A stretch of DNA of 64,000 bases from an uncultured Alistipes sp. GTDB lineage: Bacteria > Bacteroidota > Bacteroidia > Bacteroidales > Rikenellaceae. The stretch is taken from assembly GCA_900770635.1 (NCBI GenBank), contig CAAGLB010000074.1, positions 18,713-82,712 of the forward strand, read 5' to 3'. This document shows, piece by piece, positions 17,160 through 26,212 of the stretch. The notes beneath the pieces were generated by a model. That model ran no database searches, was not told the origin of the DNA, and saw only the letters and a program-made list of their open reading frames with translations. The translations under genes and the position numbers were made by a program. The number at the start of each line of letters is the position of its first letter. The stretch's first letter is position 1.

Positions 17160-17707
17160 AACGTCCAAAAGTAGCCATTGTTGAGCCTTCGCTGATTGTT
17201 GCCGAGGGCATCGAGTCGATACTTGCGCAGAGTGGCGAGTACGACGTTGTGTGCAATGTGCGTAGCTTTGCTGACTATCAGTCATCACGTGCTGATGTTG
17301 ACGTGGTCATGTTGTCGCTAACCTATGCTGGCGAGGATGTTGGCTCAGCTACGAAGATTGGCATCCAGACCTCGCTTGCTCATGCCGATGTGTTGCGACA
17401 CTTCTCGGCGGTGGTGTCGATATATAGCAGCCGGGATGAGCTGTTGCGCCAGCTGCGTGATGTTGTCGACGCCCCTCAGCCCATGAGCCTGTCGGATAGC
17501 CATGAGCTCTCGGAGCGTGAGCGTGATGTGTTGGTGTTGGTGGCCAAGGGCTATACCAACAAGGAGATTGCCACCGAACTATTTATCTCGCCCCATACCG
17601 TGATTTCGCACCGTAAGAATATTGTGCATAAGACAGGCATCCGCTCTGTTGCGGGCTTGACCGTCTATGCCGTACTAAATAAATTCATTGACAGTGAACA
17701 ACTCTAA
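17156..17707 (+). CDS. LuxR/NarL-type regulator with degenerate receiver
   Basis: 183 residues: a receiver-like domain (1-115) and a C-terminal LuxR helix-turn-helix (about 118-180; SERERDVLVLVAKGYTNKEI and SPHTVISHRKNI). The receiver lacks the normal phosphorylation signature: the acidic start is VEPSLIVAEGI with Glu in place of paired Asp, and the strand that should end in the phospho-accepting Asp reads VVMLSLT. It therefore probably cannot be phosphorylated and must be controlled in another way, plausibly by the hemerythrin protein whose gene overlaps it. DNA targets unknown. Confidence 0.85.
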   Translation: MKRPKVAIVEPSLIVAEGIESILAQSGEYDVVCNVRSFADYQSSRADVDVVMLSLTYAGEDVGSATKIGIQTSLAHADVLRHFSAVVSIYSSRDELLRQLRDVVDAPQPMSLSDSHELSERERDVLVLVAKGYTNKEIATELFISPHTVISHRKNIVHKTGIRSVAGLTVYAVLNKFIDSEQL

Positions 17708-18443
17708 ACTACTAAAAACTGAACTTTGCGCCTACTCTGTTGAGGCATGCCGTGTTGCAGCTCGTCTGGGCGTAAATCGTGTTGAATTGTGTGCATCGCC
17801 CGCCGAGGGTGGTGTGACACCATCGTTGGCAACCATCGAGCAGGTGGCAGCAATCGAGGGCCTCGACCTCAGCGTTATGATCCGCCCTCGTGGTGGCGAC
17901 TTCTTGTACTCCGACGAGGAGTTTTCTACCATGCTTCTCGACATTGGGCATGCCCGCAAGGCAGGTGCTACGGGTGTGGTGTTTGGTGTGTTGACAGCAG
18001 ATGGCAAGGTTGATGTTGAGCGCACACGCCAGCTTGTTGAGGCATCTAAGGGCATGGAAACCACGTTCCATCGTGCTGTGGACATGACCGAGGATTATGA
18101 GGCTGCGGTAGAGGCCGTTATCGAGGCTGGCTGCAACCGCATACTTACATCGGGAAGTTACGACAAGGCTATCGACGGCATCGACAATATTCGTCGTGCT
18201 GTTGAGCTATCACGTGGCCGCATCGAGATTATGGCGGGCAGTGGCGTGGTGGCTGCAAATGCCGTAGCACTAAAAAATGTGGGTGTCGATGCCCTTCATT
18301 TTAGCGCTAAGACGATGGTTGCAGGTGGCATGAAGTATCGCAATCCTCGCATCTCTATGGGTGGCTCGTCGGCCGTCGACGAGTTTGCATTGCGCATAGT
18401 TGACGAGGCTGAGGTAATGGAGATTCTAAAACTAATAAGATAA
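17694..18443 (+). CDS. cutC: CutC copper homeostasis family protein
   Basis: TIM-barrel protein of the CutC family, linked historically to copper tolerance but with uncertain biochemistry. Family motifs: ELCAYSVEAC near the start, GVNRVELCASPAEGGVTPS, VMIRPRGGDFLYSD, TTFHRAVDMTED and ILTSGSYDKAIDG. About 249 residues if the GTG at 17694 is used; a TTG two codons earlier (17688) is also possible, and both overlap the end of the LuxR-type gene by 14-20 bases. The enzyme is cytoplasmic. The overlap ties it to the hemerythrin/LuxR transcript. Confidence 0.9.
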   Translation: MNNSKLLKTELCAYSVEACRVAARLGVNRVELCASPAEGGVTPSLATIEQVAAIEGLDLSVMIRPRGGDFLYSDEEFSTMLLDIGHARKAGATGVVFGVLTADGKVDVERTRQLVEASKGMETTFHRAVDMTEDYEAAVEAVIEAGCNRILTSGSYDKAIDGIDNIRRAVELSRGRIEIMAGSGVVAANAVALKNVGVDALHFSAKTMVAGGMKYRNPRISMGGSSAVDEFALRIVDEAEVMEILKLIR

Positions 18444-18447
18444 AACT

Positions 18448-19656
18448 ATGAAGAAGACCTATCTATTTTTTGTAGCCCTTGTGGCGATGTTCGCTGTGGG
18501 CTGTGGCTCGACAGCTGACAACGTGGCACTTAACGAGGCTATCGACTCATCGTCGCGCCCCGACGAGTTGCGAGCTATGCTTGCTGAGTTGCCCGACAAC
18601 CAGGTTAAGGATATGGAGTTCCTTATCATCAACATGCTCGATAGCGACCGTAACGAGATGCCGCTCGACCTACTCAAGGAGAATGTTGAGTATGCCACTT
18701 TGGTGCGTGAGAAGTATGAGTGGACAAAGGCTATGCCCGAGGAGGTGTATCAGCACGATGTTTTGCCATTCCATGTAGTTGACGAGGTGCGTGATGCGTG
18801 GCGCAAGGAGCTCTACGAAATGTTTGCCCCAGCGGTAGACACATGTAAGACTATGTACGATGCTGTGTGCGCCGTGAATGCAAACATCCCCGCTCTCACA
18901 GGCGTACACTATAATACTAAGCGTGAGAAAACCAACCAGAGCCCACGTGAGTCTATGCGTCAGGGCATGGCGTCGTGCACAGGCCTCGCTATCTTGCTCG
19001 TCGATGCCTACCGTGCTGTCGGTATCCCAGCACGCTTTGCGGGTACTGCCTCATGGCACGACAATCGTGGCAACCACAGCTGGACCGAGGTGTGGCTCGA
19101 TGGCGAGTGGCGCGTTACCGAGTACTACTTCCCATCGCAGCTCGACCACCTATGGTTTATGCCCGATGCGTCAAAGGCTAAGGCTGATGACCGTACATAC
19201 GCTATCTATGCCACACGCTTTGGCCAGGCCGATGATTGGTTCCCTATGGTGTGGGCTGATGGCGATGTCGAGGGACGTCCTATCGAGGAGCTACCACATA
19301 CTATTGGTGCTGAGAATGTTACCGAGCGATATATCGCCCTTGCCTACGAGCAGTACACACGCCACATCGAGGCGGGTACTCACACATTCATTAAGATTGC
19401 AGGATATAAGGAGCGTGGCAAGACCGAGCACTCGGAGGATCGTGTAGCTATGGGTGTCGACGTGTTCCGAGGCAGCGAGCAGATGGGTGGCGGACTTACT
19501 GCTAATGAGCTTCGTGACATGAACGATATGTTCTCAGTGCTTGTGCCCAAGAACACCGAGTATGAGCTTCGCTACTACAATGCCAATGGCGAGTTGCAAA
19601 CTCAGAAGGTTGAGCTTGGCGAGGAGGAGGTTGTAGTTGAGATCTTCCAGAACTAA
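18448..19656 (+). CDS. Transglutaminase-like domain lipoprotein
   Basis: 402 residues. Lipoprotein signal with Cys19 (MFAVGC). The core at about 140-235 is a transglutaminase/protease fold with a complete triad: Cys177 (ASCTGLAILLVDAYRAVGIPAR), His210 (NHSWTEVWLDGEW) and Asp218. Residues after 300 form a beta-rich domain with YKERGKTEHSEDRVAMGVDVF. Such proteins in Bacteroidetes are probably peptidases or amidases at the cell envelope rather than cross-linking enzymes. Starts 4 bases after cutC, last gene of the unit, and is followed by a hairpin terminator. Confidence 0.85.
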   Translation: MKKTYLFFVALVAMFAVGCGSTADNVALNEAIDSSSRPDELRAMLAELPDNQVKDMEFLIINMLDSDRNEMPLDLLKENVEYATLVREKYEWTKAMPEEVYQHDVLPFHVVDEVRDAWRKELYEMFAPAVDTCKTMYDAVCAVNANIPALTGVHYNTKREKTNQSPRESMRQGMASCTGLAILLVDAYRAVGIPARFAGTASWHDNRGNHSWTEVWLDGEWRVTEYYFPSQLDHLWFMPDASKAKADDRTYAIYATRFGQADDWFPMVWADGDVEGRPIEELPHTIGAENVTERYIALAYEQYTRHIEAGTHTFIKIAGYKERGKTEHSEDRVAMGVDVFRGSEQMGGGLTANELRDMNDMFSVLVPKNTEYELRYYNANGELQTQKVELGEEEVVVEIFQN

Positions 19657-19674
19657 ACCATCTATAAACGAAAG

Positions 19675-19709
19675 AAAAGCGGGTGTCCTCGTCAGGATAC
19701 CCGCTTTTG
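19675..19709. terminator. Terminator after transglutaminase gene / after formate channel gene
   Basis: Stem AAAGCGGGTGTCC with GGATACCCGCTTT (one G-U pair) and a CGTCA-type loop, bounded by A and T runs on either side. Convergent genes on both strands end here. Confidence 0.8.
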
Positions 19710-19728
19710 CATCATTATCTTTCTTGTA

Positions 19729-20328
19729 TTAAGCAATTTCGAATTTGTCGCCCATGAACCATCTCGGGAAGTTGCAACCTATGTAGTTGCCCACAACCGA
19801 CATTGCCCATGCGGTAATCATCCACGCCTCGAACTCGCCATTGAGGATTGCCGCCCAGTAGTAGAAGGCATCGGCAATGCTGTGGGGTAGTCCGCACATG
19901 ATAAATACTGGCACGCCATAGAGTAGTGGTAGGTAGGTACCCTTGCGCACGCCATAGATAGCCAAGCTCACGATGACACCCGTGCCTATGGACATTACCA
20001 TGATGCCATACCACGATGCTGCCTCACGTGCTGCCATGATGGTGTGAAGCGTCGAGAGCATGTTATCGTTAAAGGTGTACGTTGCAATGTAGGCTGTAAT
20101 AAGGCAGCCCAAGGCATTGAGCACAACCATTGGAAGCAGCTGCGCCGACTCCTTATATGGCAGGTAGCCCGCCCAGCCTGTGAAGAGTAGTGTCTTGGTA
20201 ACGGTTACCGACATTAGTCCAAAGGCGAAGAGCACAGCACCGCCAAGACCACCCACATGCAAGAATACCAGTCCCGCAATGCCGATCAAAAGACCGGCAA
20301 AGAGGGACTGCGAGATAAAATTCCTCAT
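19729..20328 (-). CDS. Formate/nitrite transporter family channel
   Basis: Inner-membrane channel of the FocA/NirC family for small monovalent anions. Only 199 residues but six hydrophobic segments can be counted. Family features: SQSLFAGLLIGIAG in helix 1, VTKTLLFTGWAG in the first re-entrant region, MCGLPHSIADAFYYW with the gating-type histidine, and VVGNYIGCNFPRW in helix 6. It is shorter than enteric FocA (about 285) because inter-helix loops and the tail are reduced. The start codon overlaps the leuS stop by one base, so it is the last gene of the long division/leuS run. Formate is a plausible substrate given fhs in the same region. Confidence 0.85.
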   Translation of the reverse strand: MRNFISQSLFAGLLIGIAGLVFLHVGGLGGAVLFAFGLMSVTVTKTLLFTGWAGYLPYKESAQLLPMVVLNALGCLITAYIATYTFNDNMLSTLHTIMAAREAASWYGIMVMSIGTGVIVSLAIYGVRKGTYLPLLYGVPVFIMCGLPHSIADAFYYWAAILNGEFEAWMITAWAMSVVGNYIGCNFPRWFMGDKFEIA

Positions 20329-23087
20329 TACATTACAATGTTGATAATCTTGCCTTTGACAACGATAATCTTCTTAGGCGCTTTGCCCTCGAGCCACTTC
20401 TGAGCACCCTCGGTGGTGACGATGTCCTTAGCAATAGCATCCTGGTCGAGGTTGAGTGCATACTCCTGCTTGAAGCGTAGCTTGCCGTTAATCATCACAG
20501 GATACTCGAACGAGTTCTCGACAAGGTGCTCAGGGTTGAACACAGGGAACTCAGCGTCGCACACAGTAGTAGTCTTGCCCAATGCCTCGTGCCAAAGCTC
20601 CTCGGCGATGTGTGGCGCAAATGGTGCGATAAGCGCTGTCAATGGCTCCAATATCTCACGCTTCGAGCAGTCGCCAAGCTCGTTGAGGCAGATCATGAAG
20701 GCGGCAACAGAGGTGTTGAACGAGAAGTTCTCGATATCCTCCGAAATCTTCTTAATGGTCTTATGCAAGGTCTTTAGCTCGGCTGCGGTTGCCTTCTCGT
20801 CGTTGACAAGAAGCTGGCCATCACGTGAGAAGAACTTACCCCACAAACGGCGCAAGAACTTATGCACGCCGTCGATACCGTTGGTGTCCCAAGGCTTCGA
20901 CTGCTCCAATGGGCCGAGGAACATCTCGTACATACGCAATGTGTCGGCACCATACTGCTCGACGATGTAATCAGGATTTACCACGTTGAACATCGACTTC
21001 GACATCTTCTCGATAGCCCAGCCGCAGACATACTTGCCATCCTCCAACACAAACTCAGCATCGTGGAACTCAGGACGCCATGCCTTAAATGCCTCGAGGT
21101 CGAGGATGTCGTTCTTCACGATGTTTACATCCACGTGAATCTCCTGGGTGTCGTACTCCTTCTTTAAGCCGAGTGACACAAACTTGTTTGTGCCAACGAT
21201 GCGATATACAAAGTTTGAGCGGCCCTGAATCATGCCCTGGTTAACGAGCTTCTTGAATGGCTCGCTCTCGCAAACATAGCCCAGGTCGTAGAGGAACATA
21301 TTCCAGAAACGTGAGTACATCAAGTGACCTGTGGCATGCTCGATACCACCCACATAGAGGTCTACATTGCGCCAATACTCGTTAGCCTCCTTCGACACAA
21401 GGCCCTCATGGTTGTGTGGGTCCATATATCGTAGGTAGTAGGCCGATGAGCCAGCAAAGCCTGGCATTGTCGAGAGCTCGAATGGATGGCCCTCCTCGTT
21501 TGCCCAGTCGCTAACACGTGCCAATGGTGGCTCGCCCTCGGCAGTAGGACCAAAGTCCTTGATAGCAGGGAGTGTCAACGGAAGTTTGCTCTTATCGAGT
21601 GCATAAGCAATATCATCTTTATAGTAAATAGGGAATGGCTCGCCCCAGTAGCGCTGACGCGAGAAGATAGCATCACGCAAGCGGTAGTTGATGAGCTTCT
21701 TACCCAAGCCACGACGCTCAACCTCCTCGAACATGAATACGATAGCCTCCTTCACGTCCATGCCGTTGATGATGTCTGAGTTGATAACCTTGCCCTCCTT
21801 TGCGTCGTACGACTCAACCTCGAGGTTGCCACCCGCAACAACAGGGATAATCTCAAGGCCGAAGTGACGTGCAAAGGCATAGTCACGTGAGTCGTGCGCA
21901 GGAACAGCCATGATAGCACCTGTACCGTAGCCTGAGAGTACATAGTCGGAGATGTAGATAGGAATCTCACGGCCAGTGAATGGGTTGATGGCATACGAGC
22001 CAGTCTTTACGCCACTCACACGCTTAGTATCGGCAATACGCTCACGCTCCGAGCGACGCTTAGTCTCGGCGATATATGCCTCGACAGCCTCGCGATTTTC
22101 GTCGGTTGTAAGCTCCGCAACCCACTCGTGCTCAGGAGCAATAACCATGAACGTAACGCCGTAGATAGTGTCAGGACGTGTGGTAAAGATCTCCAACTTA
22201 CGATCCATGCCTGCCACGTCGAAGAACACCTGAGCACCTACCGAGCGACCAATCCAGTTGCGCTGAATCTCCTTTAGCGACTCGCTCCACTCCAACTTCT
22301 CCAAGCCGTCCAACATGCGCTGGGCATAGGCCGTAACACGCAACAGCCACTGCTTCATGCGCTTCTGCTCTACGGGGTGACCACCACGAACAGAAAGGCC
22401 CTCCTTAACCTCGTCGTTGGCCAACACTGTGCCCAACGCTGGACACCAGTTCACCATAGTGTCGGCACGGAAGGCAAGGCGGTAGTTCTGCAATGTCTGC
22501 TCACGCTCTGCCTCGCTCATTGCTCCCCACTCGGCTGCGGTGAAGCTAAGTGCAGCGGTCTGGGCAGCATCCAAGCCCTCAGTACCGTTAGCCTCGAAGT
22601 GCTTAACAAGCTCGCTGATAGGCTCTGCCTTCTCAGTCTTGTTGTTGTACCAGTGCTCGAACATCTCGATGAATGCCCACTGTGTCCAGTGGTAGTACTC
22701 AGGCTCGCAGGTGCGCACCTCACGGTTCCAGTCGAACGAGAAGCCAATCTTGTCGAGCTGCGAGCGGTAGCGTGCGATGTTCTCCTCGGTGGTTATTGCT
22801 GGGTGCTGACCTGTCTGAATAGCATACTGCTCGGCAGGCAAACCAAAGGCATCGTAGCCCATAGGGTGAAGCACGTTAAAGCCCTTCTGGCGCTTGTAGC
22901 GTGAGTAGATGTCCGATGCAATATATCCGAGTGGATGGCCCACATGGAGGCCTGCTCCCGATGGATATGGGAACATGTCTAAAACGTAGAACTTGGGGCG
23001 TGAAGGATCAACCTCAACACGGTAGGTACCATCCTGGCTCCAACGCTGCTGCCATTTTTGCTCAATGGCTTTAAAATTGTATTCCAT
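20328..23087 (-). CDS. leuS: Leucyl-tRNA synthetase
   Basis: Charges tRNA-Leu with leucine. 919 residues. Class I motifs: HVGH at 48-51 (HIGH), KMSKS-type MSKSMFN near residue 690, and the connective editing domain at about 220-420 (TRPDTIYGVTFMV, GTGAIMAVPAHDSRD). An insertion typical of Bacteroidetes LeuRS at about 590-660 (SRFWNMFLYDLG to YRIVGTNKFVSLGLKKEYD) precedes KMSKS. It lies 28 bases after the S4-domain protein gene and overlaps the formate channel gene by one base, so it sits inside the operon that starts with the division genes. Confidence 0.97.
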   Translation of the reverse strand: MEYNFKAIEQKWQQRWSQDGTYRVEVDPSRPKFYVLDMFPYPSGAGLHVGHPLGYIASDIYSRYKRQKGFNVLHPMGYDAFGLPAEQYAIQTGQHPAITTEENIARYRSQLDKIGFSFDWNREVRTCEPEYYHWTQWAFIEMFEHWYNNKTEKAEPISELVKHFEANGTEGLDAAQTAALSFTAAEWGAMSEAEREQTLQNYRLAFRADTMVNWCPALGTVLANDEVKEGLSVRGGHPVEQKRMKQWLLRVTAYAQRMLDGLEKLEWSESLKEIQRNWIGRSVGAQVFFDVAGMDRKLEIFTTRPDTIYGVTFMVIAPEHEWVAELTTDENREAVEAYIAETKRRSERERIADTKRVSGVKTGSYAINPFTGREIPIYISDYVLSGYGTGAIMAVPAHDSRDYAFARHFGLEIIPVVAGGNLEVESYDAKEGKVINSDIINGMDVKEAIVFMFEEVERRGLGKKLINYRLRDAIFSRQRYWGEPFPIYYKDDIAYALDKSKLPLTLPAIKDFGPTAEGEPPLARVSDWANEEGHPFELSTMPGFAGSSAYYLRYMDPHNHEGLVSKEANEYWRNVDLYVGGIEHATGHLMYSRFWNMFLYDLGYVCESEPFKKLVNQGMIQGRSNFVYRIVGTNKFVSLGLKKEYDTQEIHVDVNIVKNDILDLEAFKAWRPEFHDAEFVLEDGKYVCGWAIEKMSKSMFNVVNPDYIVEQYGADTLRMYEMFLGPLEQSKPWDTNGIDGVHKFLRRLWGKFFSRDGQLLVNDEKATAAELKTLHKTIKKISEDIENFSFNTSVAAFMICLNELGDCSKREILEPLTALIAPFAPHIAEELWHEALGKTTTVCDAEFPVFNPEHLVENSFEYPVMINGKLRFKQEYALNLDQDAIAKDIVTTEGAQKWLEGKAPKKIIVVKGKIINIVM

Positions 23088-23115
23088 AATTCTGAGTTAT
23101 TATTGTTTTGTTATA

Positions 23116-23532
23116 TTAATCTTCGTCATCGTCGATGAATGCTCCGCCGTCGAAGTAGAAACCCTCCATGAGTGCGTCTATGTCACGGCGCTCCTTCTTC
23201 GTAGGACGTCCTGTGCCTCGGTCACGGAACACAAATATCGTTTCGTGTGGCACGTTTAGCTTGTCGAGCTCCTCTTGTGGTGTGCAGTTGAGGCAATACT
23301 GAGGCACATTTTTAGCACCTTGGCGGCTCGACACCAGGTCGAGAACCTTATAGCTGTATGTCACACGCTCACGCCTAACAGTGATCATGTCGCCTACCTT
23401 AACCTCACGTGAGGGCTTGGCGTAGGCATTGTTGACCATTACTCGGTTTTGGCGTATGGCGTCGGCAGCATCGCTTCGTGTCTTGAAGATGCGCACTGCC
23501 CAAAGGTATTTATCTAATCGTATATCACTCAT
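23116..23532 (-). CDS. S4 RNA-binding domain protein, Hsp15-like
   Basis: 138 residues. S4 domain at 3-65 (RLDKYLWAVRIFKTRSDAADAIRQ, then VMVNNAYAKPSREVKVGDMI), the fold that binds structured RNA. Relative of E. coli Hsp15 (HslR), which rescues stalled 50S subunits carrying nascent chains. The C-terminal half has a basic stretch (GTGRPTKKERRD) and an acidic end (FIDDDED). Its first codons overlap the end of ftsW by 4 bases, so translation is coupled. The role in ribosome rescue is inferred from the family. Confidence 0.85.
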   Translation of the reverse strand: MSDIRLDKYLWAVRIFKTRSDAADAIRQNRVMVNNAYAKPSREVKVGDMITVRRERVTYSYKVLDLVSSRQGAKNVPQYCLNCTPQEELDKLNVPHETIFVFRDRGTGRPTKKERRDIDALMEGFYFDGGAFIDDDED

Positions 23533-24794
23533 CGACCAATCTTGTTGTTATAGTTTGTGCGGCTAACGCTGATAATCATGCCCAAAGCAAGTGTCGAGAA
23601 TAGCAGCGACGTACCACCTCGTGATATGAAGGGTAGCGGCTGGCCGGTCTCGGGCAGGAAGTTGACCTGGACAAGGATGTGTAGTAGTGCTTGGCTCGTT
23701 ATGAGAAGTCCTAAGCCTAAAACCATGAGAGCAGGGAAGGGCCTACGACACTCCTGACAGATGCTCATGGCACGGAAGAATATCCATAGGTAGAGCAGCA
23801 TCAGCATTATGCCTGCGATGATGCCATATTCCGACACGAAGAAGGCATAGGCATAGTCGCTCTCGGGGTGTGTCACGAGTACACGTGAGGTGCTCTGGCC
23901 AGCACCCTCGCCCACTAAGCCTCCCTCACGAATGGCAATAAGGGCACGCTGTGTGTCGGAGATGTCGTTGATGCTTTTTGCTGTGCTCTCCGACACCCAC
24001 TCGTTGGTCCATCTCACTATGCGCTTCTTGGCAATGGCGATACGTCCTGCTCCCATTATCTCCATACATCCAATGCCCAAGAGGCCTACGGTGAGCACCA
24101 CCATGAAGAACTTAAATATCTCTCGTAGGTGCACACGGCCGATGTAAAGCATTATGAGTGAGGTCATAAATACTATCACTGCCGAGGAGGTGTGTGCCGG
24201 AAGAATAGCTGCGCACGACACCAATACTGGGCCGATAAGGGGTATGGTGTTTTTGCGAATAATATCCCATGCACGCCCCTTCTTAATATCTGTCCACGAC
24301 GGTATAACCTTGATTTTGTTGATGTCGGCTTGTCGTGACTCCATAGCACGTGCAAGCATCAGGATGGTGGTTATTTTAAGTCCCTCCGATGGCTGGAATG
24401 TCAAGAAGCCGAGCTTTATCCAGCGTGACGAGTCGTTGAGCTCAACACCAACAAAGTAGGCAGCAACGGTGCATCCCACGAAGAATATATAGAGCAGGTA
24501 GGATAGTCGCATGTAGGTGCGATACTCAATCTTGTGGACCACAAATATGAGCATCACGGCAAGCATCACGAATGTCACCTGCTTTTGCAGCGCATCGAAC
24601 AACGATAGATTAGAGCCTATCTCGTAGGTCATCTTAGCTGCCGAGGAGTAGACCACGAGGATAGATATGACGATGAGCACTGTGAAGATTATCCACAGTG
24701 TGCGGTCGCCCTCGAAAACACGTGAGCCTATCGTTGGCTTGTTGCCCCGAGCCTTTGTCTGCTTATTGTTGTTTTGCTTCTTACTCCAAAACAT
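23529..24794 (-). CDS. ftsW: Cell division protein FtsW (SEDS glycosyltransferase)
   Basis: Septal peptidoglycan polymerase working with FtsI. 421 residues, about ten membrane helices, with a soluble N-terminus of some 30 residues rich in Lys/Asn/Gln. SEDS family signatures: VVYSSA near 44, FQPSEGLKITTILMLAR near 131, GLVGEGAGQSTSR near 292, and LPFISRGGTSLLFS near 389. Lies between murD (37-base gap) and the S4 gene (4-base overlap). In most Bacteroidetes the next genes would be murG and murC; here they are absent. Confidence 0.95.
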   Translation of the reverse strand: MFWSKKQNNNKQTKARGNKPTIGSRVFEGDRTLWIIFTVLIVISILVVYSSAAKMTYEIGSNLSLFDALQKQVTFVMLAVMLIFVVHKIEYRTYMRLSYLLYIFFVGCTVAAYFVGVELNDSSRWIKLGFLTFQPSEGLKITTILMLARAMESRQADINKIKVIPSWTDIKKGRAWDIIRKNTIPLIGPVLVSCAAILPAHTSSAVIVFMTSLIMLYIGRVHLREIFKFFMVVLTVGLLGIGCMEIMGAGRIAIAKKRIVRWTNEWVSESTAKSINDISDTQRALIAIREGGLVGEGAGQSTSRVLVTHPESDYAYAFFVSEYGIIAGIMLMLLYLWIFFRAMSICQECRRPFPALMVLGLGLLITSQALLHILVQVNFLPETGQPLPFISRGGTSLLFSTLALGMIISVSRTNYNNKIGR

Positions 24795-24831
24795 CTACTT
24801 ACCCCCAAAAACTTCTAAATGTCGTGTAATC

Positions 24832-26199
24832 TTATTTATCTAAGACATTCTCCTTAACCCATGCCTTGAACATGCGGCCACGCTCCTCGTAGTTGCGGAA
24901 GAGGTCGAAGCTTGCACATGCTGGCGAGAGAAGTACAGTGTCGCCACTCTCGGCTATCTCACGTGCCGCCTGCATAGCATCCTCGAAGGTGTTGCACGAG
25001 CGTATGATGGGCACTATGCCATCGAACTCACGCTGCAACTTAGCATTGTCCAAGCCCATGCAGATGAGCGCTCGTACCTTGCGACGTGCAAACTCCTTGA
25101 TAGGACCATAGTCGTTGCCCTTGTCTGTGCCACCAGCAATCCACACTGTTGGACGCTGCATGCTCTCGAGAGCATACCACACAGAGTCGACATTGGTGGC
25201 CTTTGAGTCGTTGATCCATACTATGTCATCCTTTGTGCCAGCAGGCTCCAAGCGGTGCTCAACGGGCGAGAACTCGTATATTGAGCGCTTGATGACCTTT
25301 GGATCGACGCCCGCAGCGAGTGTTGCGAGGGCTGCGGCCATGGCGTTGTAGATGTTGTGCATGCCCTGAATTTGCATCTTGCGGGTGTCGATAGTTACCG
25401 ACTTCTTACCCACCGACGCAGTGAACGAGTGGCCCTCTAACACCGCATCGCCATCGCCACTTGCTATGGCGGTGTTGATGGCAAACGGAAGCTGGCGAGC
25501 ACGTAGGTCGTCGTCCATCTCCGCAAGCATCTGCTGGGTTACTGGATCGTCGGCCGAGTAGATGAAGCAGTCGGCAGTTGTCTGATTCTGCGTTATGCGC
25601 ATCTTCGAGCGTGCATAGTTCTCCAATTTGTAGTCGTAGCGGTCGAGGTGGTCGGGGGTGATGTTCATCAACACGCCCACGTCGGCCTTAAACTTAAAGC
25701 AGCCGTCGAGCTGGAACGAGCTAAGCTCCAACACGTGCCAGAAGTAGCGGTCGGTAGCCACCGAGTAGGCAAAGCTCTCGCCGATGTTGCCGCCGAGCGA
25801 CACCTTGCGACCAGCATCTACCATGATTTTGTAGATTAGCGACGTTGTTGTCGTCTTGCCATTCGAGCCGGTGATACATATTGTCTTTGCCACACCCTTA
25901 TATCGTGCGGCAAACTCAATCTCCGAGATTACGGGGATGCCTCGCTCACGAATCTTTCGGACCATAGGGGCTGTGTCGGGGATGCCTGGCGACTTAATCA
26001 CCTCGTTGGCATCGAGTATTCGCTCCTCGGTGTGCTGTCCCTCTTCGTACTCCACATCCCACTCGTCGAGGCGAGCCTTGAACCTATCGGCAATCTTGCC
26101 CATGTCTGAGAGGAATACATCAAAACCCTTCTTCTTTGCAAGGATGGCTGAGCCGTAGCCCGAGATGCCGCCACCCAATACTGCTATTTTGCGTTTCAT
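24832..26199 (-). CDS. murD: UDP-N-acetylmuramoyl-L-alanine--D-glutamate ligase
   Basis: Adds D-glutamate to the peptidoglycan precursor, using ATP, in the cytoplasm. 455 residues. N-terminal UDP-binding domain (AVLGGGISGYGSAILAKKKG at 6-25), ATP loop GSNGKTTT at 111-118, ELSSFQLDG near 160, MNITPDHLDRY near 185 and WINDSKATNVDS near 330 match MurD. Start 14 bases after the mraY stop in the minus-strand order. Confidence 0.96.
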   Translation of the reverse strand: MKRKIAVLGGGISGYGSAILAKKKGFDVFLSDMGKIADRFKARLDEWDVEYEEGQHTEERILDANEVIKSPGIPDTAPMVRKIRERGIPVISEIEFAARYKGVAKTICITGSNGKTTTTSLIYKIMVDAGRKVSLGGNIGESFAYSVATDRYFWHVLELSSFQLDGCFKFKADVGVLMNITPDHLDRYDYKLENYARSKMRITQNQTTADCFIYSADDPVTQQMLAEMDDDLRARQLPFAINTAIASGDGDAVLEGHSFTASVGKKSVTIDTRKMQIQGMHNIYNAMAAALATLAAGVDPKVIKRSIYEFSPVEHRLEPAGTKDDIVWINDSKATNVDSVWYALESMQRPTVWIAGGTDKGNDYGPIKEFARRKVRALICMGLDNAKLQREFDGIVPIIRSCNTFEDAMQAAREIAESGDTVLLSPACASFDLFRNYEERGRMFKAWVKENVLDK

Positions 26200-26212
26200 A
26201 CGATATGCTGTT

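Noticed and set aside
17156..17707. Complete two-component response regulator
   Set aside because: The receiver lacks the phospho-accepting aspartate and the acidic pair, and no histidine kinase is adjacent.
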